Shown: positions 41,593-51,077, numbered from the stretch's first letter. The stretch: DNA of 64,000 bases from Pedobacter sp. WC2423 (GCF_040822065.1 NZ_CP162005.1:4960001-5024000), one strand, 5' to 3'. The notes: a model not told the origin generated them from the letters alone. Translations and numbers: made by a program.

Positions 41593-43845
41593 TTAAGGAT
41601 GAATCAGAGTATCTGTCACATTTTTAACGGTATCGATCTTAATTTTTCCTTTGGAGTCAGTCGATTTACTGATTTGTATTTCTTTCCTGATCTCTGTTGT
41701 ACCGGGGTTAATAATCCCTACAGCAATATGTGGTGCAATGATCAGCGAAACGATAGACATGAGTTTGATCAGAATATTCATTGATGGGCCTGAGGTATCT
41801 TTGAATGGATCTCCTACGGTATCGCCGGTTACAGATGCTTTGTGCGGGTCTGATCCTTTATACTCCATTTTACCTTCAATCATAACTCCTTTTTCAAAAG
41901 ATTTCTTCGCATTATCCCATGCACCGCCGGCATTGGACTGGAAGATTCCCATCAAAACACCCGAAACGGTTACGCCTGCAAGCAGACCTCCGAGCACTTC
42001 GGGGCCAAAAGTAAAGCCAACAATAACAGGTACGATTAAGGCGATTGCTCCGGGAAGCATCATTTCACGAATAGAGGCTTCGGTAGAAATGGCGACGCAT
42101 TTTTCATACTCTGGTTTGGCTTTATATTCCATAATCCCCGGAATTTCTTTAAACTGCCTTCTCACTTCTTGTACCATGGCCATCGCTGCCCGGCCTACTG
42201 CCGCAATACAAAGAGAAGAGAAGATGAAGGGAATCATGCCGCCTACGAATAGGCCTGCCAGTACATTTGCTTTATAGATGTCAATTGAGGTGATACCTGA
42301 AATTCCTGCAAATGCAGCAAACAGGGCAAGGGAGGTTAGCGCTGCTGAGGCAATTGCAAAGCCTTTTCCGGTAGCTGCAGTTGTATTACCTACGGCATCA
42401 AGCATATCTGTACGTTCTCTGACTTCTTTTGGTAATCCACTCATTTCTGCTATTCCTCCTGCATTATCAGCAATTGGCCCAAAAGCATCAATAGCCAGCT
42501 GCATAGCTGTGGTAGCCATCATTCCGGCTGCTGCAATAGCTACGCCGTAAAAACCTGCAAAGTAATAGGAGCTGTATATTCCGGCAGCGAGTACCAGAAT
42601 AGGTAATACGGTGGATTCCATACCGACAGAAAGTCCGCCAATAATATTGGTCGCATGACCGGTAGAAGATTGCTGAATAATTGAGTTTACCGGACGGTTT
42701 CCCATTGCGGTATAGTATTCTGTAATCAGGCTCATCAATGTGCCAACAGCCAGGCCGATTAGTATCGCATAATAAACGGATAGCTGAGTGAACTCAAATC
42801 CGCGGATAGACATAACCGGGGGTAACAGCCAGCGAACGGCAAAATAAGAGGCAATTGCGGTTAATATGATAGATAGCCAGTTACCTATGTTTAATGCGCT
42901 TTGTACGCTATCAGTTTCTTTCTTGATTTTAACAAACAGGGAAGCCACGATAGAGAATATTAATCCCAGACCTGCAATCAGCATGGGTAAGAGTACGGGA
43001 GCCATACCTCCAAACAGGTCTTCGGAAATAATTTCTTGTCCTAATACCATTGTTGCCAGAATAGTAGCTACGTAAGAGCCGAATAAATCTGCGCCCATAC
43101 CGGCTACATCACCTACGTTATCTCCTACATTATCTGCAATGGTTGCGGGGTTACGTACATCGTCTTCGGGAATTCCTGCTTCTACTTTTCCTACAAGGTC
43201 AGCTCCAACGTCTGCTGCTTTGGTATAAATTCCTCCGCCAACTCTGGCGAAAAGGGCAATACTTTCTGCGCCGAGTGAGAAACCTGCGAGTACTTCAATA
43301 GTCTTTTTCAATTCTGCTGAAGATTCCGGAGATCCGGGATGTACAAAGGTATGGTAAAGGATAATGAACAGGGTACCCAGACCCAGAATGGCCAGACCTG
43401 CAACACCAAATCCCATCACTGTTCCCCCTCTGAAGGAAACTTTTAGTGCCTGCGCTAAGCTTGTTCTGGCGGCCTGTGTGGTTCTGACATTGGCCTTTGT
43501 TGCGATGCGCATTCCTAAATAGCCTGCGAAAGCTGAAAATACTGCACCGATAAGAAAAGCTGCAGCGATAATGGGACTGGAGTGAATCGGGCTGGCAGCA
43601 GTGCCGGTGAGTGTACCGGACCAGGCCAGTAAAATACCAGCTATAATCACAAAATAACTGAGTACTTTCCATTCTGCTTTTAAAAAGGCCATAGCACCGT
43701 CTGCTATATAACCTGCGAGCTCAGACATGTTTTTGTCTCCTGCTTCCTGCCGGGTTACCCAGGCACTTTGGAAGGCCATAACTAGTATCCCAACGAGGCC
43801 AAAAAGGGGGATGAAGTAAATTAAGTTCTGTTGTAAAAAATTCAT
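41593..43845 (-). CDS. hppA: Membrane-bound ion-pumping pyrophosphatase, K+-dependent class
   Basis: Couples PPi hydrolysis to Na+ and/or H+ pumping. 750 residues, about 16 helices. The substrate motifs are DVGADLVGKVE (about 208-218) and the DNVGDNVGDVAGMGADL stretch that follows. The GNTTAATGKG segment (about 483-492) has Ala where K+-independent enzymes have Lys, placing it in the K+-dependent class, from which Na+ pumps come. A hydrophilic tail of about 35 residues rich in Lys, Thr and Ile follows the last helix; it is not part of the catalytic core. The ion pumped cannot be fixed by reading alone. Confidence 0.95.
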   Translation of the reverse strand: MNFLQQNLIYFIPLFGLVGILVMAFQSAWVTRQEAGDKNMSELAGYIADGAMAFLKAEWKVLSYFVIIAGILLAWSGTLTGTAASPIHSSPIIAAAFLIGAVFSAFAGYLGMRIATKANVRTTQAARTSLAQALKVSFRGGTVMGFGVAGLAILGLGTLFIILYHTFVHPGSPESSAELKKTIEVLAGFSLGAESIALFARVGGGIYTKAADVGADLVGKVEAGIPEDDVRNPATIADNVGDNVGDVAGMGADLFGSYVATILATMVLGQEIISEDLFGGMAPVLLPMLIAGLGLIFSIVASLFVKIKKETDSVQSALNIGNWLSIILTAIASYFAVRWLLPPVMSIRGFEFTQLSVYYAILIGLAVGTLMSLITEYYTAMGNRPVNSIIQQSSTGHATNIIGGLSVGMESTVLPILVLAAGIYSSYYFAGFYGVAIAAAGMMATTAMQLAIDAFGPIADNAGGIAEMSGLPKEVRERTDMLDAVGNTTAATGKGFAIASAALTSLALFAAFAGISGITSIDIYKANVLAGLFVGGMIPFIFSSLCIAAVGRAAMAMVQEVRRQFKEIPGIMEYKAKPEYEKCVAISTEASIREMMLPGAIALIVPVIVGFTFGPEVLGGLLAGVTVSGVLMGIFQSNAGGAWDNAKKSFEKGVMIEGKMEYKGSDPHKASVTGDTVGDPFKDTSGPSMNILIKLMSIVSLIIAPHIAVGIINPGTTEIRKEIQISKSTDSKGKIKIDTVKNVTDTLIHP

Positions 43846-44044
43846 ATGTTGTTTAGATTTGGTTTCCTGGGCAGATGGTATGTTTGACCATTATACAAAA
43901 TAATGAGAGTTTCTGACATTCCCAAATTAATCAGCTGTGGTTGAAAGATTTACAGCTATAGTTGTGGCCTGATCTTTTTATTTTAAGAATTTAAATATAT
44001 TAGCGCATCCTTAGGGATTAATCATCAACCAACCAAACCAACTA

Positions 44045-45457
44045 ATGAATAAAGAAATTGAGGATAGCTCTTTTAAGAGAGAGCTTGGTCTTTTAGACGG
44101 AACTATGCTTGTTGTAGGTTCCATGATCGGATCGGGGATATTTATTGTAAGTGCTGATATTGCCAGGCAGGTCGGCTCGGCGGGCTGGCTCATTCTGATC
44201 TGGGTATTGACAGGATTGGTGACGGTAGTGGCAGCGGTAAGTTATGGTGAGCTGAGTGCCATGTTTCCAAAAGCGGGTGGTCAGTATGTTTATTTGAAGG
44301 AGGCATATAATAAGCTGATCGCGTTTTTGTATGGGTGGAGCTTTTTTGCGGTGATTCAAACAGGAACAATCGCTGCGGTAGGGGTTGCTTTTTCTAAGTT
44401 TGCTGCTTATTTGTATGAGCCTTTGAGTGATACCAATATTTTATATAGTATAGGGTCTTTTCATTTAAATGCGGCGCAATTGGTTTCGATTGTTACGATT
44501 GTTTTGCTGACTTATATCAATAGCAGAGGGGTGAGGGATAGTAAAATTCTACAGACTTTTCTGACAATTATTAAGATTTTCTCGCTGCTGGGGTTAATTG
44601 CCGGTGGTTTTTTAATCGCGGCAAATACGCAGGTGTGGAATGCGAATTGGGCTGATGCCTGGAATACAAGGGCTTTTGATGCGCAAAATGGTTCGTGGGT
44701 TTCTATTGGTGGTACTGCTTTGCTTTCTGGTATCGCAGCGGCCATGGTGGGTTCGCTTTTTTCGAGTGATGCCTGGGTCGGGGTTACTTTTATTGCTGGT
44801 GAGATTAAAAGGCCTGAGCGTAATGTGGGTTTAAGTTTGTTTTTCGGAACTTTCATCGTGAGTGTGATTTATATCTCAGCGAATCTGATGTACATTTCTG
44901 TAATGCCTTTAAATGAGATTGCTTTTGCAAAGTCTGATCGTGTGGCTGTAGCGGCAGCACAATATATTTTTGGGGATGTGGGCACGATTACTATTGCTGT
45001 AATGATCATGATTTCAACTTTTGCTTGTAATAATGGACTCATTATGGCTGGGGCAAGGGTTTATTATACGATGGCAAAGGATGGGCTGTTTTTTAAGAAG
45101 GCGGCTTTGCTGAACAAGTCGAGTGTACCGGGCTGGGCTTTGTGGTTCCAGTGTATTTGGGCTTCTTTTCTTTGTTTAACGGGCAAGTATGGTGATTTAC
45201 TGGATTATGTAGTGATCATTGTCATGATTTTTTATATCCTGACTATTTATGGGATATTTATTTTAAGAAGGAAACGGCCTGATCTGGTACGTCCGTATAA
45301 GGCGTTTGGGTACCCGGTATTGCCGGCTTTATATATGGTAATTGCTGCGGCTATTTGTGTGGCATTGTTGATTACTAAGTTTAGTACGTGTGGGTGGGGG
45401 GTGCTGATCATGCTCGCAGGTATACCGGTTTATTTCTTTTCTAAGCCGAAGGGATAA
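44045..45457 (+). CDS. APC-family amino acid permease (LAT/serine-threonine-like)
   Basis: 470 residues, about 12 helices. Helix 1 reads VGSMIGSGIFIVSADI. The KAGGQYVYLKEAY segment and the GAVPxWALW-like end-of-loop pattern (SVPGWALWFQ) are closer to the L-type/YhdG group than to the two copies at 38-41 kb, so it is an independent gene. Substrate unknown. The leader just before the ATG contains CAACCAACCAAACCAAC, similar to the (AACC)n repeat at 49951. Followed by the long hairpin at 45473-45558. Confidence 0.92.
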   Translation: MNKEIEDSSFKRELGLLDGTMLVVGSMIGSGIFIVSADIARQVGSAGWLILIWVLTGLVTVVAAVSYGELSAMFPKAGGQYVYLKEAYNKLIAFLYGWSFFAVIQTGTIAAVGVAFSKFAAYLYEPLSDTNILYSIGSFHLNAAQLVSIVTIVLLTYINSRGVRDSKILQTFLTIIKIFSLLGLIAGGFLIAANTQVWNANWADAWNTRAFDAQNGSWVSIGGTALLSGIAAAMVGSLFSSDAWVGVTFIAGEIKRPERNVGLSLFFGTFIVSVIYISANLMYISVMPLNEIAFAKSDRVAVAAAQYIFGDVGTITIAVMIMISTFACNNGLIMAGARVYYTMAKDGLFFKKAALLNKSSVPGWALWFQCIWASFLCLTGKYGDLLDYVVIIVMIFYILTIYGIFILRRKRPDLVRPYKAFGYPVLPALYMVIAAAICVALLITKFSTCGWGVLIMLAGIPVYFFSKPKG

Positions 45458-45472
45458 GTAAAGGGAAATAAT

Positions 45473-45558
45473 AAAACCCGTTATACTATGTTCGTCTAGC
45501 ATTTTGTGGCCCGGAAGTGGGCCCGAATGCAATGTCCGAACATAGTATAACGGGTTTT
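45473..45558. terminator. Long bidirectional hairpin (22-bp perfect stem, nested loop)
   Basis: 45473-45494 is the exact reverse complement of 45537-45558. The 42-nt loop folds further: GCATT...AATGC enclosing GGCCC(GGAAGT)GGGCC. An A tract precedes and a T tract follows. AATGTC stands between the inner and outer 3' arms, as in the hairpin at 23448-23534. Confidence 0.9.
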
Positions 45559-45629
45559 TTATTTTTCACCATGTTATTGAGGAATCCTGGAGGCGAAAAG
45601 AGATAAAATGGTTACGGGCTCACAGATTT

Positions 45630-45745
45630 TGCAGGATTGCTGGTTGGATGGCTAATTTGGATTGCTTGGTTGAATAGCTTTTGATTATTTATTAGGATTG
45701 CTCTTTGATTGCTGGCCGGATAACTCAATTGGATAGCAGTATCGG
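45630..45745. repeat. Low-complexity TTGGAT/TTGGTT-type sequence
   Basis: Imperfect short units of TTGGAT, TTGGTT and GGATAACT on one strand, similar to 23566-23640 and likewise 70-100 bp after a long hairpin. No open frame. The rest of the 45458-45883 gap shows nothing further. Confidence 0.5.
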
Positions 45746-45883
45746 ATGCTTGTGCTGTATGCGGTTTTAATGTCATCTTGTCTTAAGTTTTTTGGTGTTA
45801 AGTGCTGTTTTGTATGGGATAATATTTAGAAGTTGTTTAAATTTATAACATCAAGTTATTCACGGTTTCCTAAATCAGCAGGC

Positions 45884-46672
45884 ATGAAATTTATATTTAC
45901 TCTAGCGTTAGTCCTTTCTTTTTCCTGTCAGCTTTTTGCACAGCGGATATTGGGTACTGTCTTCGATAAGGATACCCGGACACCGATTGAGAATGCAACC
46001 ATCACGACGAGTTATGGGATTGTTTTTAGTAATCAAAAGGGTGAGTTTGGGTTGTCTGATATTAATGCGGGCGAAGTGGTAAAGGTGAGCCGGGCCAATT
46101 ATGTGACTTCTTATTTTACGCTGAAAGCCAATAAGGGGGCTGTGGTAGTTTTGCTGGAGGCTGTACCTTTTATTTTACAGGAAGTGCAGATTGAGGCCAG
46201 GAATAAGTATGAGTTTGATTCACTGAGATACAGACAGGAGTTTTTACCGGTTTTTGCTTATAAGAGTCCGGGAGTGAAGGATATTTTTATTTCGAAATCC
46301 GCTTATGTAAGGTCACCGCGGTTTACTGAGAATAATAGAAATACCATGAGCACTGCGGCTATAGCTGGTGTTGATGTGTTACAGGTTATTAATTTGTTCG
46401 GGAAGAATAAAGCACCAATGTCGAGGTTACAAAAGAGATTATTGAAAGGGGAGGACAATAATTATGTGGATAAGGTGTTTTCTAAGTCAAAGATAACACG
46501 CGTTACTTCTTTAAAGGGGGAGCCCCTTCAGCGTTTCATTGATCAATACAGGCCATCACGCAGGGAGACAATGGAGATGTCGGATTATGAAATGATCATC
46601 TATATCAAGAAGAGCTATGCTGAGTTTACTAAGAATGGCAACAGTGAAAATCTGCCTGCGCTGATTAAGTAA
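45884..46672 (+). CDS. Carboxypeptidase-regulatory-like domain protein, exported
   Basis: 262 residues from the ATG at 45884. This start puts the signal peptide (cleavage after LFAQ) at the N-terminus, whereas the upstream TTG at 45833 would bury it. Residues about 21-105 form a CarboxypepD_reg-like beta-sandwich (ILGTVFDKDTRTPIENATI, then VSLSRANYVT-type strands). The C-terminal half is basic and helical, with no known domain. Bacteroidota have many such exported proteins of unknown role. Confidence 0.85.
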   Translation: MKFIFTLALVLSFSCQLFAQRILGTVFDKDTRTPIENATITTSYGIVFSNQKGEFGLSDINAGEVVKVSRANYVTSYFTLKANKGAVVVLLEAVPFILQEVQIEARNKYEFDSLRYRQEFLPVFAYKSPGVKDIFISKSAYVRSPRFTENNRNTMSTAAIAGVDVLQVINLFGKNKAPMSRLQKRLLKGEDNNYVDKVFSKSKITRVTSLKGEPLQRFIDQYRPSRRETMEMSDYEMIIYIKKSYAEFTKNGNSENLPALIK

Positions 46673-46730
46673 TTGCTTTTATTGTTTAATGCTTATAAGG
46701 GGCTGATCTCCAGATGTTGCTTTCCTGTGG

Positions 46731-46761
46731 CTTGAACTTTAAATTAAAAGGTGTATTTTTG
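46731..46761 (+). promoter_or_regulatory. Promoter of the TIGR01212 radical SAM gene
   Basis: CTTG at 46731-46734, a 19-bp spacer, then an exact TATTTTTG (TAnnTTTG) at 46754-46761, 24 bp before the TTG start codon. Spacing fits the -33/-7 pattern. Confidence 0.5.
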
Positions 46762-46785
46762 CAAAAAAAATAATACAAAAGCAAT

Positions 46786-47748
46786 TTGGGAACTCCATTA
46801 GATTCAGGCATAAAAGGTTATAATAATTACGGTACTCACCTTAAGGAAAAGTATAAAGGACAGCGTGTGTTCAAAGTGATTGTTGATGGTGGGTTTACCT
46901 GCCCTAACCGTGATGGTAGTAAGGGATATGGAGGTTGTACCTATTGTAATGTAGATTCTTTTACACCAGAGCTTTCCAGAAAGTTGCCTACTATCAGAGA
47001 GCAGCTGGAGCAGGGAATGGAGCGTGGTAAAGGATTTTATAAAGCGGATAAATTCATTGTTTATTTTCAGCCGAATACGAATACTTACGCACCGGTACAT
47101 TATTTAAAAATGATGTATGATGAGGCTTTGTCTATTAATAGTGAAGATGTTGTCGGATTTTCTGTAGGAACACGCCCGGATTGTATTGATGCGGAAAAAG
47201 TAGCCTTACTTGAAAGTTATGCCGATCGTTTTGATGTGGATCTGGAAATGGGCATGGAATCTATTTATGATGATACGCTAAATCAGATCAACAGGGGGTG
47301 CAGTCATGCAGAGTTTGTAGAGGCTGTTAAGTTACTGGATAATAGTAAGCTTGATCTTTGTGTGCACACTATTTTTGGTTTTCCATGGGAAACTGAAGAG
47401 ATGATGCTGGAATATATTCATGAGATCAATAAGTTCCCGAAAATTAAGTTTGTGAAGTTCCACCATCTTCATATTGTAGAAGGGTCTATCATGGGCGCCA
47501 AATACAAGAAAGAGCCTTTTAAATTGTTTACGCTCGAAGAATACACAGATCTGTTGTGTAAGCTGATCCCTTTATTAAGACCGGATGTTGTTATTCAGCG
47601 TCTGTTCGGTATTTCTGACTGGGATTTATTGATTGCACCAAACTGGGGTTTAAATAAATCGTCTATTCAAACTTATATAGACAGGGAAATCGAAAAAAGA
47701 GGGATAGTACAGGGCTCTGCCTATGTGCCGGCAGTGGCTGCGGTATAA
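46786..47748 (+). CDS. TIGR01212-family radical SAM protein (YhcC-like)
   Basis: 320 residues. The [4Fe-4S] Cys residues are Cys39, Cys51 and Cys54 (CPNRDG...GCTYC); the long gap between the first two is the mark of this family. Family function is unsettled, although archaeal and eukaryotic relatives (Elp3-like) act on tRNA. The start is a TTG: an in-frame TAA lies only 12 bp upstream and no ATG or GTG comes between, so TTG initiation is forced. The 3' end overlaps the converging SRPBCC gene by 28 bp. Confidence 0.93.
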   Translation: MGTPLDSGIKGYNNYGTHLKEKYKGQRVFKVIVDGGFTCPNRDGSKGYGGCTYCNVDSFTPELSRKLPTIREQLEQGMERGKGFYKADKFIVYFQPNTNTYAPVHYLKMMYDEALSINSEDVVGFSVGTRPDCIDAEKVALLESYADRFDVDLEMGMESIYDDTLNQINRGCSHAEFVEAVKLLDNSKLDLCVHTIFGFPWETEEMMLEYIHEINKFPKIKFVKFHHLHIVEGSIMGAKYKKEPFKLFTLEEYTDLLCKLIPLLRPDVVIQRLFGISDWDLLIAPNWGLNKSSIQTYIDREIEKRGIVQGSAYVPAVAAV

Positions 47749-48209
47749 TCTCCGAATAATTCAATTGTTTTCTGCTTTCTGAAATTAAAAATCTGCTGTA
47801 ATTTGCGGGCTACAAATACGCTGTTTGCTATATTTCCGAAAATTCCCATCGGTAATCCATAGGTTAATATATCTGTCATTTCCACACCTCCGGGCACAGC
47901 TTTGAAATGATGCTGGTGATGCCAGAATTTATAGGGGCCAAATCGTTGTTCGTCAATAAAGTATTTTTGATCTGATACCTGGGTGATTTCTGTCATCCAG
48001 TTTAACTTGATTCCCGCAACGGGAGATACCTTATAAGTAATAATCATTCCTGGATACATCTTTTCGTCTGATTGAATTGGCGAGGTGACCGTAAAAGCCA
48101 TTTCTTTTGGGGTTATTTTGGCCAGATTCATTGGGGAAGAGAAGAAATCCCATGCTTCAGGTAAGCTGATTGGCAGGAATTGAGAGAATTTAAGGTGGAA
48201 TGCTTTCAT
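47721..48209 (-). CDS. SRPBCC family protein
   Basis: 162 residues, no signal peptide. FLPISLPEAWDFFSSPMNLAKITP at the start and MTDILTYGLPMGIFG near the end are typical of the START/Bet v1-like ligand-binding fold (CoxG/cyclase-like subgroup). The ligand is unknown. It converges with, and overlaps by 28 bp, the radical SAM gene; a shared terminator is therefore not visible. Confidence 0.88.
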   Translation of the reverse strand: MKAFHLKFSQFLPISLPEAWDFFSSPMNLAKITPKEMAFTVTSPIQSDEKMYPGMIITYKVSPVAGIKLNWMTEITQVSDQKYFIDEQRFGPYKFWHHQHHFKAVPGGVEMTDILTYGLPMGIFGNIANSVFVARKLQQIFNFRKQKTIELFGDYTAATAGT

Positions 48210-48541
48210 AATTTGTATTGCAAAGGTAGCAATACAGGAATTAACAATTTAAACTACCGTCTTGTTTGTGTTTTTTACTGTGAAATGAAATAAAAACAAT
48301 TATCATATATTTTCAGGTTGTTTTTTGAATTTATCTTAAATAATGAGAATTATTCAGGCTGTAAATTCTAATAATTCATTTTTATTGAAGTTATTTTTGT
48401 TGTTTTTGTGGTTTTGTGATCCAAAATGATCCATATTTTGTTATATTTTGTTTGTAATGTTGTTAATTGTTGAAGTTTATTACTATTTTTATGTTAATAA
48501 TGTAATAAATCAACTAATAAACCATTAAAAATATAATATAT
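48210..48541. other. AT-rich leader region of amt
   Basis: 332 bp, very AT-rich, no open frame. Several TATTTTG-like words near 48430-48460 could be promoter elements, but none matches TAnnTTTG exactly with a -33 partner. Nitrogen-control sites cannot be recognised by eye. Confidence 0.4.
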
Positions 48542-49924
48542 ATGAATAAAGTTCTATTTAAACAGGTAATTCCGTTCGTTGTTCTTGCAATTGTTGCAAT
48601 TGCAGCACTTTTTGTTCCATTACATGCCGATTTTGAAGCTGGTAAATATAATGCAGCTGATATTGCATGGATTTTGGTAGCCACTGCACTCGTTTTTCTA
48701 ATGACACCGGGCCTTGCTTTCTTTTATGGTGGAATGGTACACAGAAAGAATGTGCTTTCCACGATGATTAAAAGTATAGTTTCGGCAGGTATAATCAGTG
48801 TATTATGGGTTACAGTAGGTTTTAGTCTTGCATTTGGAGAAAGTATTCACGGCCTGATTGGAAATCCATTAACTTTTCTGTTTTTCCAGGGAGTGAATTC
48901 CGGTCCGGCATGGAGCCTTGCACCAACAATTCCTTTAACCTTATTTGCATTATTTCAGCTGATGTTCGCTATTATTACTCCTGGACTTGTGGTAGGAGCA
49001 GTTGCTGAACGTATACGTTTTACTTCTTATATCTTATTTATTGTACTGTTCGCCATCTTTGTTTATTCACCGCTGGCACACTGGACATGGCATCCTGACG
49101 GTATCCTGTTTAAAATGGGGGTACTGGATTTTGCCGGTGGTACAGTTGTTCATATTTCTGCCGGAATGGCTGCACTTGCAGGCGCGCTTGTATTGAAGAG
49201 AAGAAAAGTTCACCAGGATCATCAGGAAATTCCACCTGCAAATATCCCTTATGTATTAATTGGTACAGGACTGTTGTGGTTTGGCTGGTTTGGATTTAAT
49301 GCAGGTTCAGCATTAGGTGCAAATAGTCTGGCTGTATCTGCATTCGCAACTACAAATATTGCAGCGGGAGCGGCAGGTTTATCGTGGATGTTTTTTGATG
49401 TATTAATGGGTAAAAAACCATCGGTACTTGGATTTTGTATTGGTGCAGTAGTAGGTCTGGTTGCGATTACTCCGGGCGCAGGATTCGTGGCTATTCCACA
49501 TAGTATTTTTATAGGTGTTGCTGCGGCTATTATTTCTAACCTGGCAGTGATGTGGAAATCTAAAACCAGTCTTGATGATACATTAGATGTATTTCCTTGT
49601 CATGGTGTAGGTGGTATTGTAGGGATGTTACTGACAGGGGTATTTGCCACTAAAACTGTAAATGCTGCGGGCGCAGATGGTTTGTTTTATGGAAATGCGG
49701 ATTTCTTTTTAACACAATTGAAAGGGGTACTGATTGTAGCCACCTTCAGCTTTGTGGTATCCTTCCTGATTTTCAAATTAATAAATGTAATTCAGCCGAT
49801 CCGTGTAACCTCAGAAGAAGAAGAAGAAGGTCTTGACGCAAGTCAGCATAATGAAAAATATTCTCAGGGTACTTTGATTGTCTCTTCAACCGGGCTTGAA
49901 ATGGAGAATTCTCCATTGTCCTGA
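48542..49924 (+). CDS. amt: Ammonium transporter
   Basis: 460 residues, 11-12 helices. Diagnostic features: MTPGLAFFYGGMVHRKN after helix 1, the twin-His pore region (VHISAGMAAL and the FPCHGVGGI motif) and DVLMGKKPS before helix 8. Takes up ammonium/ammonia. The C-terminal tail contains a five-Glu run coded by (GAA)5 at about 49815-49829 and is longer than in E. coli AmtB. No glnK is adjacent; a porin gene follows. Confidence 0.96.
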   Translation: MNKVLFKQVIPFVVLAIVAIAALFVPLHADFEAGKYNAADIAWILVATALVFLMTPGLAFFYGGMVHRKNVLSTMIKSIVSAGIISVLWVTVGFSLAFGESIHGLIGNPLTFLFFQGVNSGPAWSLAPTIPLTLFALFQLMFAIITPGLVVGAVAERIRFTSYILFIVLFAIFVYSPLAHWTWHPDGILFKMGVLDFAGGTVVHISAGMAALAGALVLKRRKVHQDHQEIPPANIPYVLIGTGLLWFGWFGFNAGSALGANSLAVSAFATTNIAAGAAGLSWMFFDVLMGKKPSVLGFCIGAVVGLVAITPGAGFVAIPHSIFIGVAAAIISNLAVMWKSKTSLDDTLDVFPCHGVGGIVGMLLTGVFATKTVNAAGADGLFYGNADFFLTQLKGVLIVATFSFVVSFLIFKLINVIQPIRVTSEEEEEGLDASQHNEKYSQGTLIVSSTGLEMENSPLS

Positions 49925-49950
49925 TCCTAATAACCAACTTTTGCAACCTC

Positions 49951-49986
49951 AACCAACCAACCAACCAACCAACCAACCAACCAACC
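49951..49986. repeat. (AACC)9 tetranucleotide microsatellite
   Basis: Nine perfect AACC units, ending 31 bp before the porin ATG. The sequence TTTGCAACCTCAACCAACC occurs both just before the array (about 49940) and just after it (about 49987). The downstream copy contains AACCTTTG, one mismatch from a -7 element, so copy number would change promoter spacing or leader length. Confidence 0.97.
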
Positions 49987-50017
49987 TTTGCAACCTCAAC
50001 CAACCTAACTAACCACT

Positions 50018-51058
50018 ATGAAGATTAAATCTTTTTTCACGCTTTCTGCCCTTACCATGAGCGCTGCCACTTACGCTCAGGAAACGCCCGCTTCATCGCC
50101 GTTGCAGATCTCGGGATCGGCGGATGTTTATTACAAGTATGATTTCTCTAAAAAGCCTAATATTGGGACGAGCTTTGCAAATGACCAGAATTCAGTGTCT
50201 ATCGGAATGCTTGACCTGGCTTTAAAGAAAACTACAGGAAAAGCTTCTTTTGTAGGAGAGTTGTCATTTGGCCCGCGTGGGCAATATGGCTCAATCCCTA
50301 ACGGTGAAGGAGAAACTAATAATGCTGACAATTCTTTTCATATACAGAATTTGTACATGTCTTATGCAGTAACCAATAAACTAGCGCTTACTGCAGGTTA
50401 TATGAGCACTTTTATTGGTTATGAAGTAATCGTGCCTACTGGTAATTTTAATTATTCTACTTCGTATCTTTTTACGAATGGTCCTTTTCAGAATGCAGGA
50501 ATCAGAGCGAATTATACCTTCTCTCCGAAAATTGCTTTAATGGTCGGATTATTCAATGACTGGAATGCTTATAAAGACGTGAATGGAGTGACGCATTTTG
50601 GGGCTCAATTGACCGTTGTTCCCGTTGAAGGATGGACAGCTTACCTGAATTTATTAACCGGGAGAGCATCCGGAGCGACAGGGACGGGATCAATTTATGA
50701 TTTAACGACTTCTTATCAGGTAACGGAGAAAGTAAAGATTGGTTTAAATGCTGCTGATTATTCAGTAACCAATAACAATGGGGGATATAGCGGGGCTGCG
50801 CTTTATTTGCAAAATGCTTTTACAACGAATTTTTCTTTAGGGCTGAGAGGAGAATATTTCAAAACGAAAGATGTTCCTGATCTGGAAGGATCAAATGTTA
50901 AATCGATTACGCTAACTGCAAATTTAAAAGCGGGCGGATTAACATTTATACCTGAGGTCAGGTTTGATAATGGTTCAACGGCAAGGTTCATCAAGAATAA
51001 TCTTGACCCTACAAAAAATGCTTCACAATTTTCATTAGCTGCGGTATATGCATTTTAA
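50018..51058 (+). CDS. Outer-membrane porin, BBP2/OmpL-like
   Basis: 346 residues. Signal peptide ending TYAQ (about 20), then alternating strands throughout and a final SLAAVYAF strand ending in Phe. QISGSADVYYKYDF near the start and the repeated strand-turn pattern fit the BBP2 (OmpL-like) porin family often found beside amt in Bacteroidota. Likely lets small nitrogen compounds cross the outer membrane; this is inference from position. Expression may vary through the upstream (AACC)9. Confidence 0.88.
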   Translation: MKIKSFFTLSALTMSAATYAQETPASSPLQISGSADVYYKYDFSKKPNIGTSFANDQNSVSIGMLDLALKKTTGKASFVGELSFGPRGQYGSIPNGEGETNNADNSFHIQNLYMSYAVTNKLALTAGYMSTFIGYEVIVPTGNFNYSTSYLFTNGPFQNAGIRANYTFSPKIALMVGLFNDWNAYKDVNGVTHFGAQLTVVPVEGWTAYLNLLTGRASGATGTGSIYDLTTSYQVTEKVKIGLNAADYSVTNNNGGYSGAALYLQNAFTTNFSLGLRGEYFKTKDVPDLEGSNVKSITLTANLKAGGLTFIPEVRFDNGSTARFIKNNLDPTKNASQFSLAAVYAF

Positions 51059-51077
51059 ATTCAACTATAACCATGAA

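Noticed and set aside
41651..42277. 208-residue open frame on the plus strand
   Set aside because: Antisense to the conserved pyrophosphatase gene; composition mirrors codon use of the real gene.
49951..49986. CRISPR-like repeat
   Set aside because: Units are 4 bp with no spacers; this is a microsatellite.
49773..50003. Minus-strand open frame with repeated Gly-Trp-Leu-Val
   Set aside because: It is the translation of the (AACC)n microsatellite and the antisense of amt.
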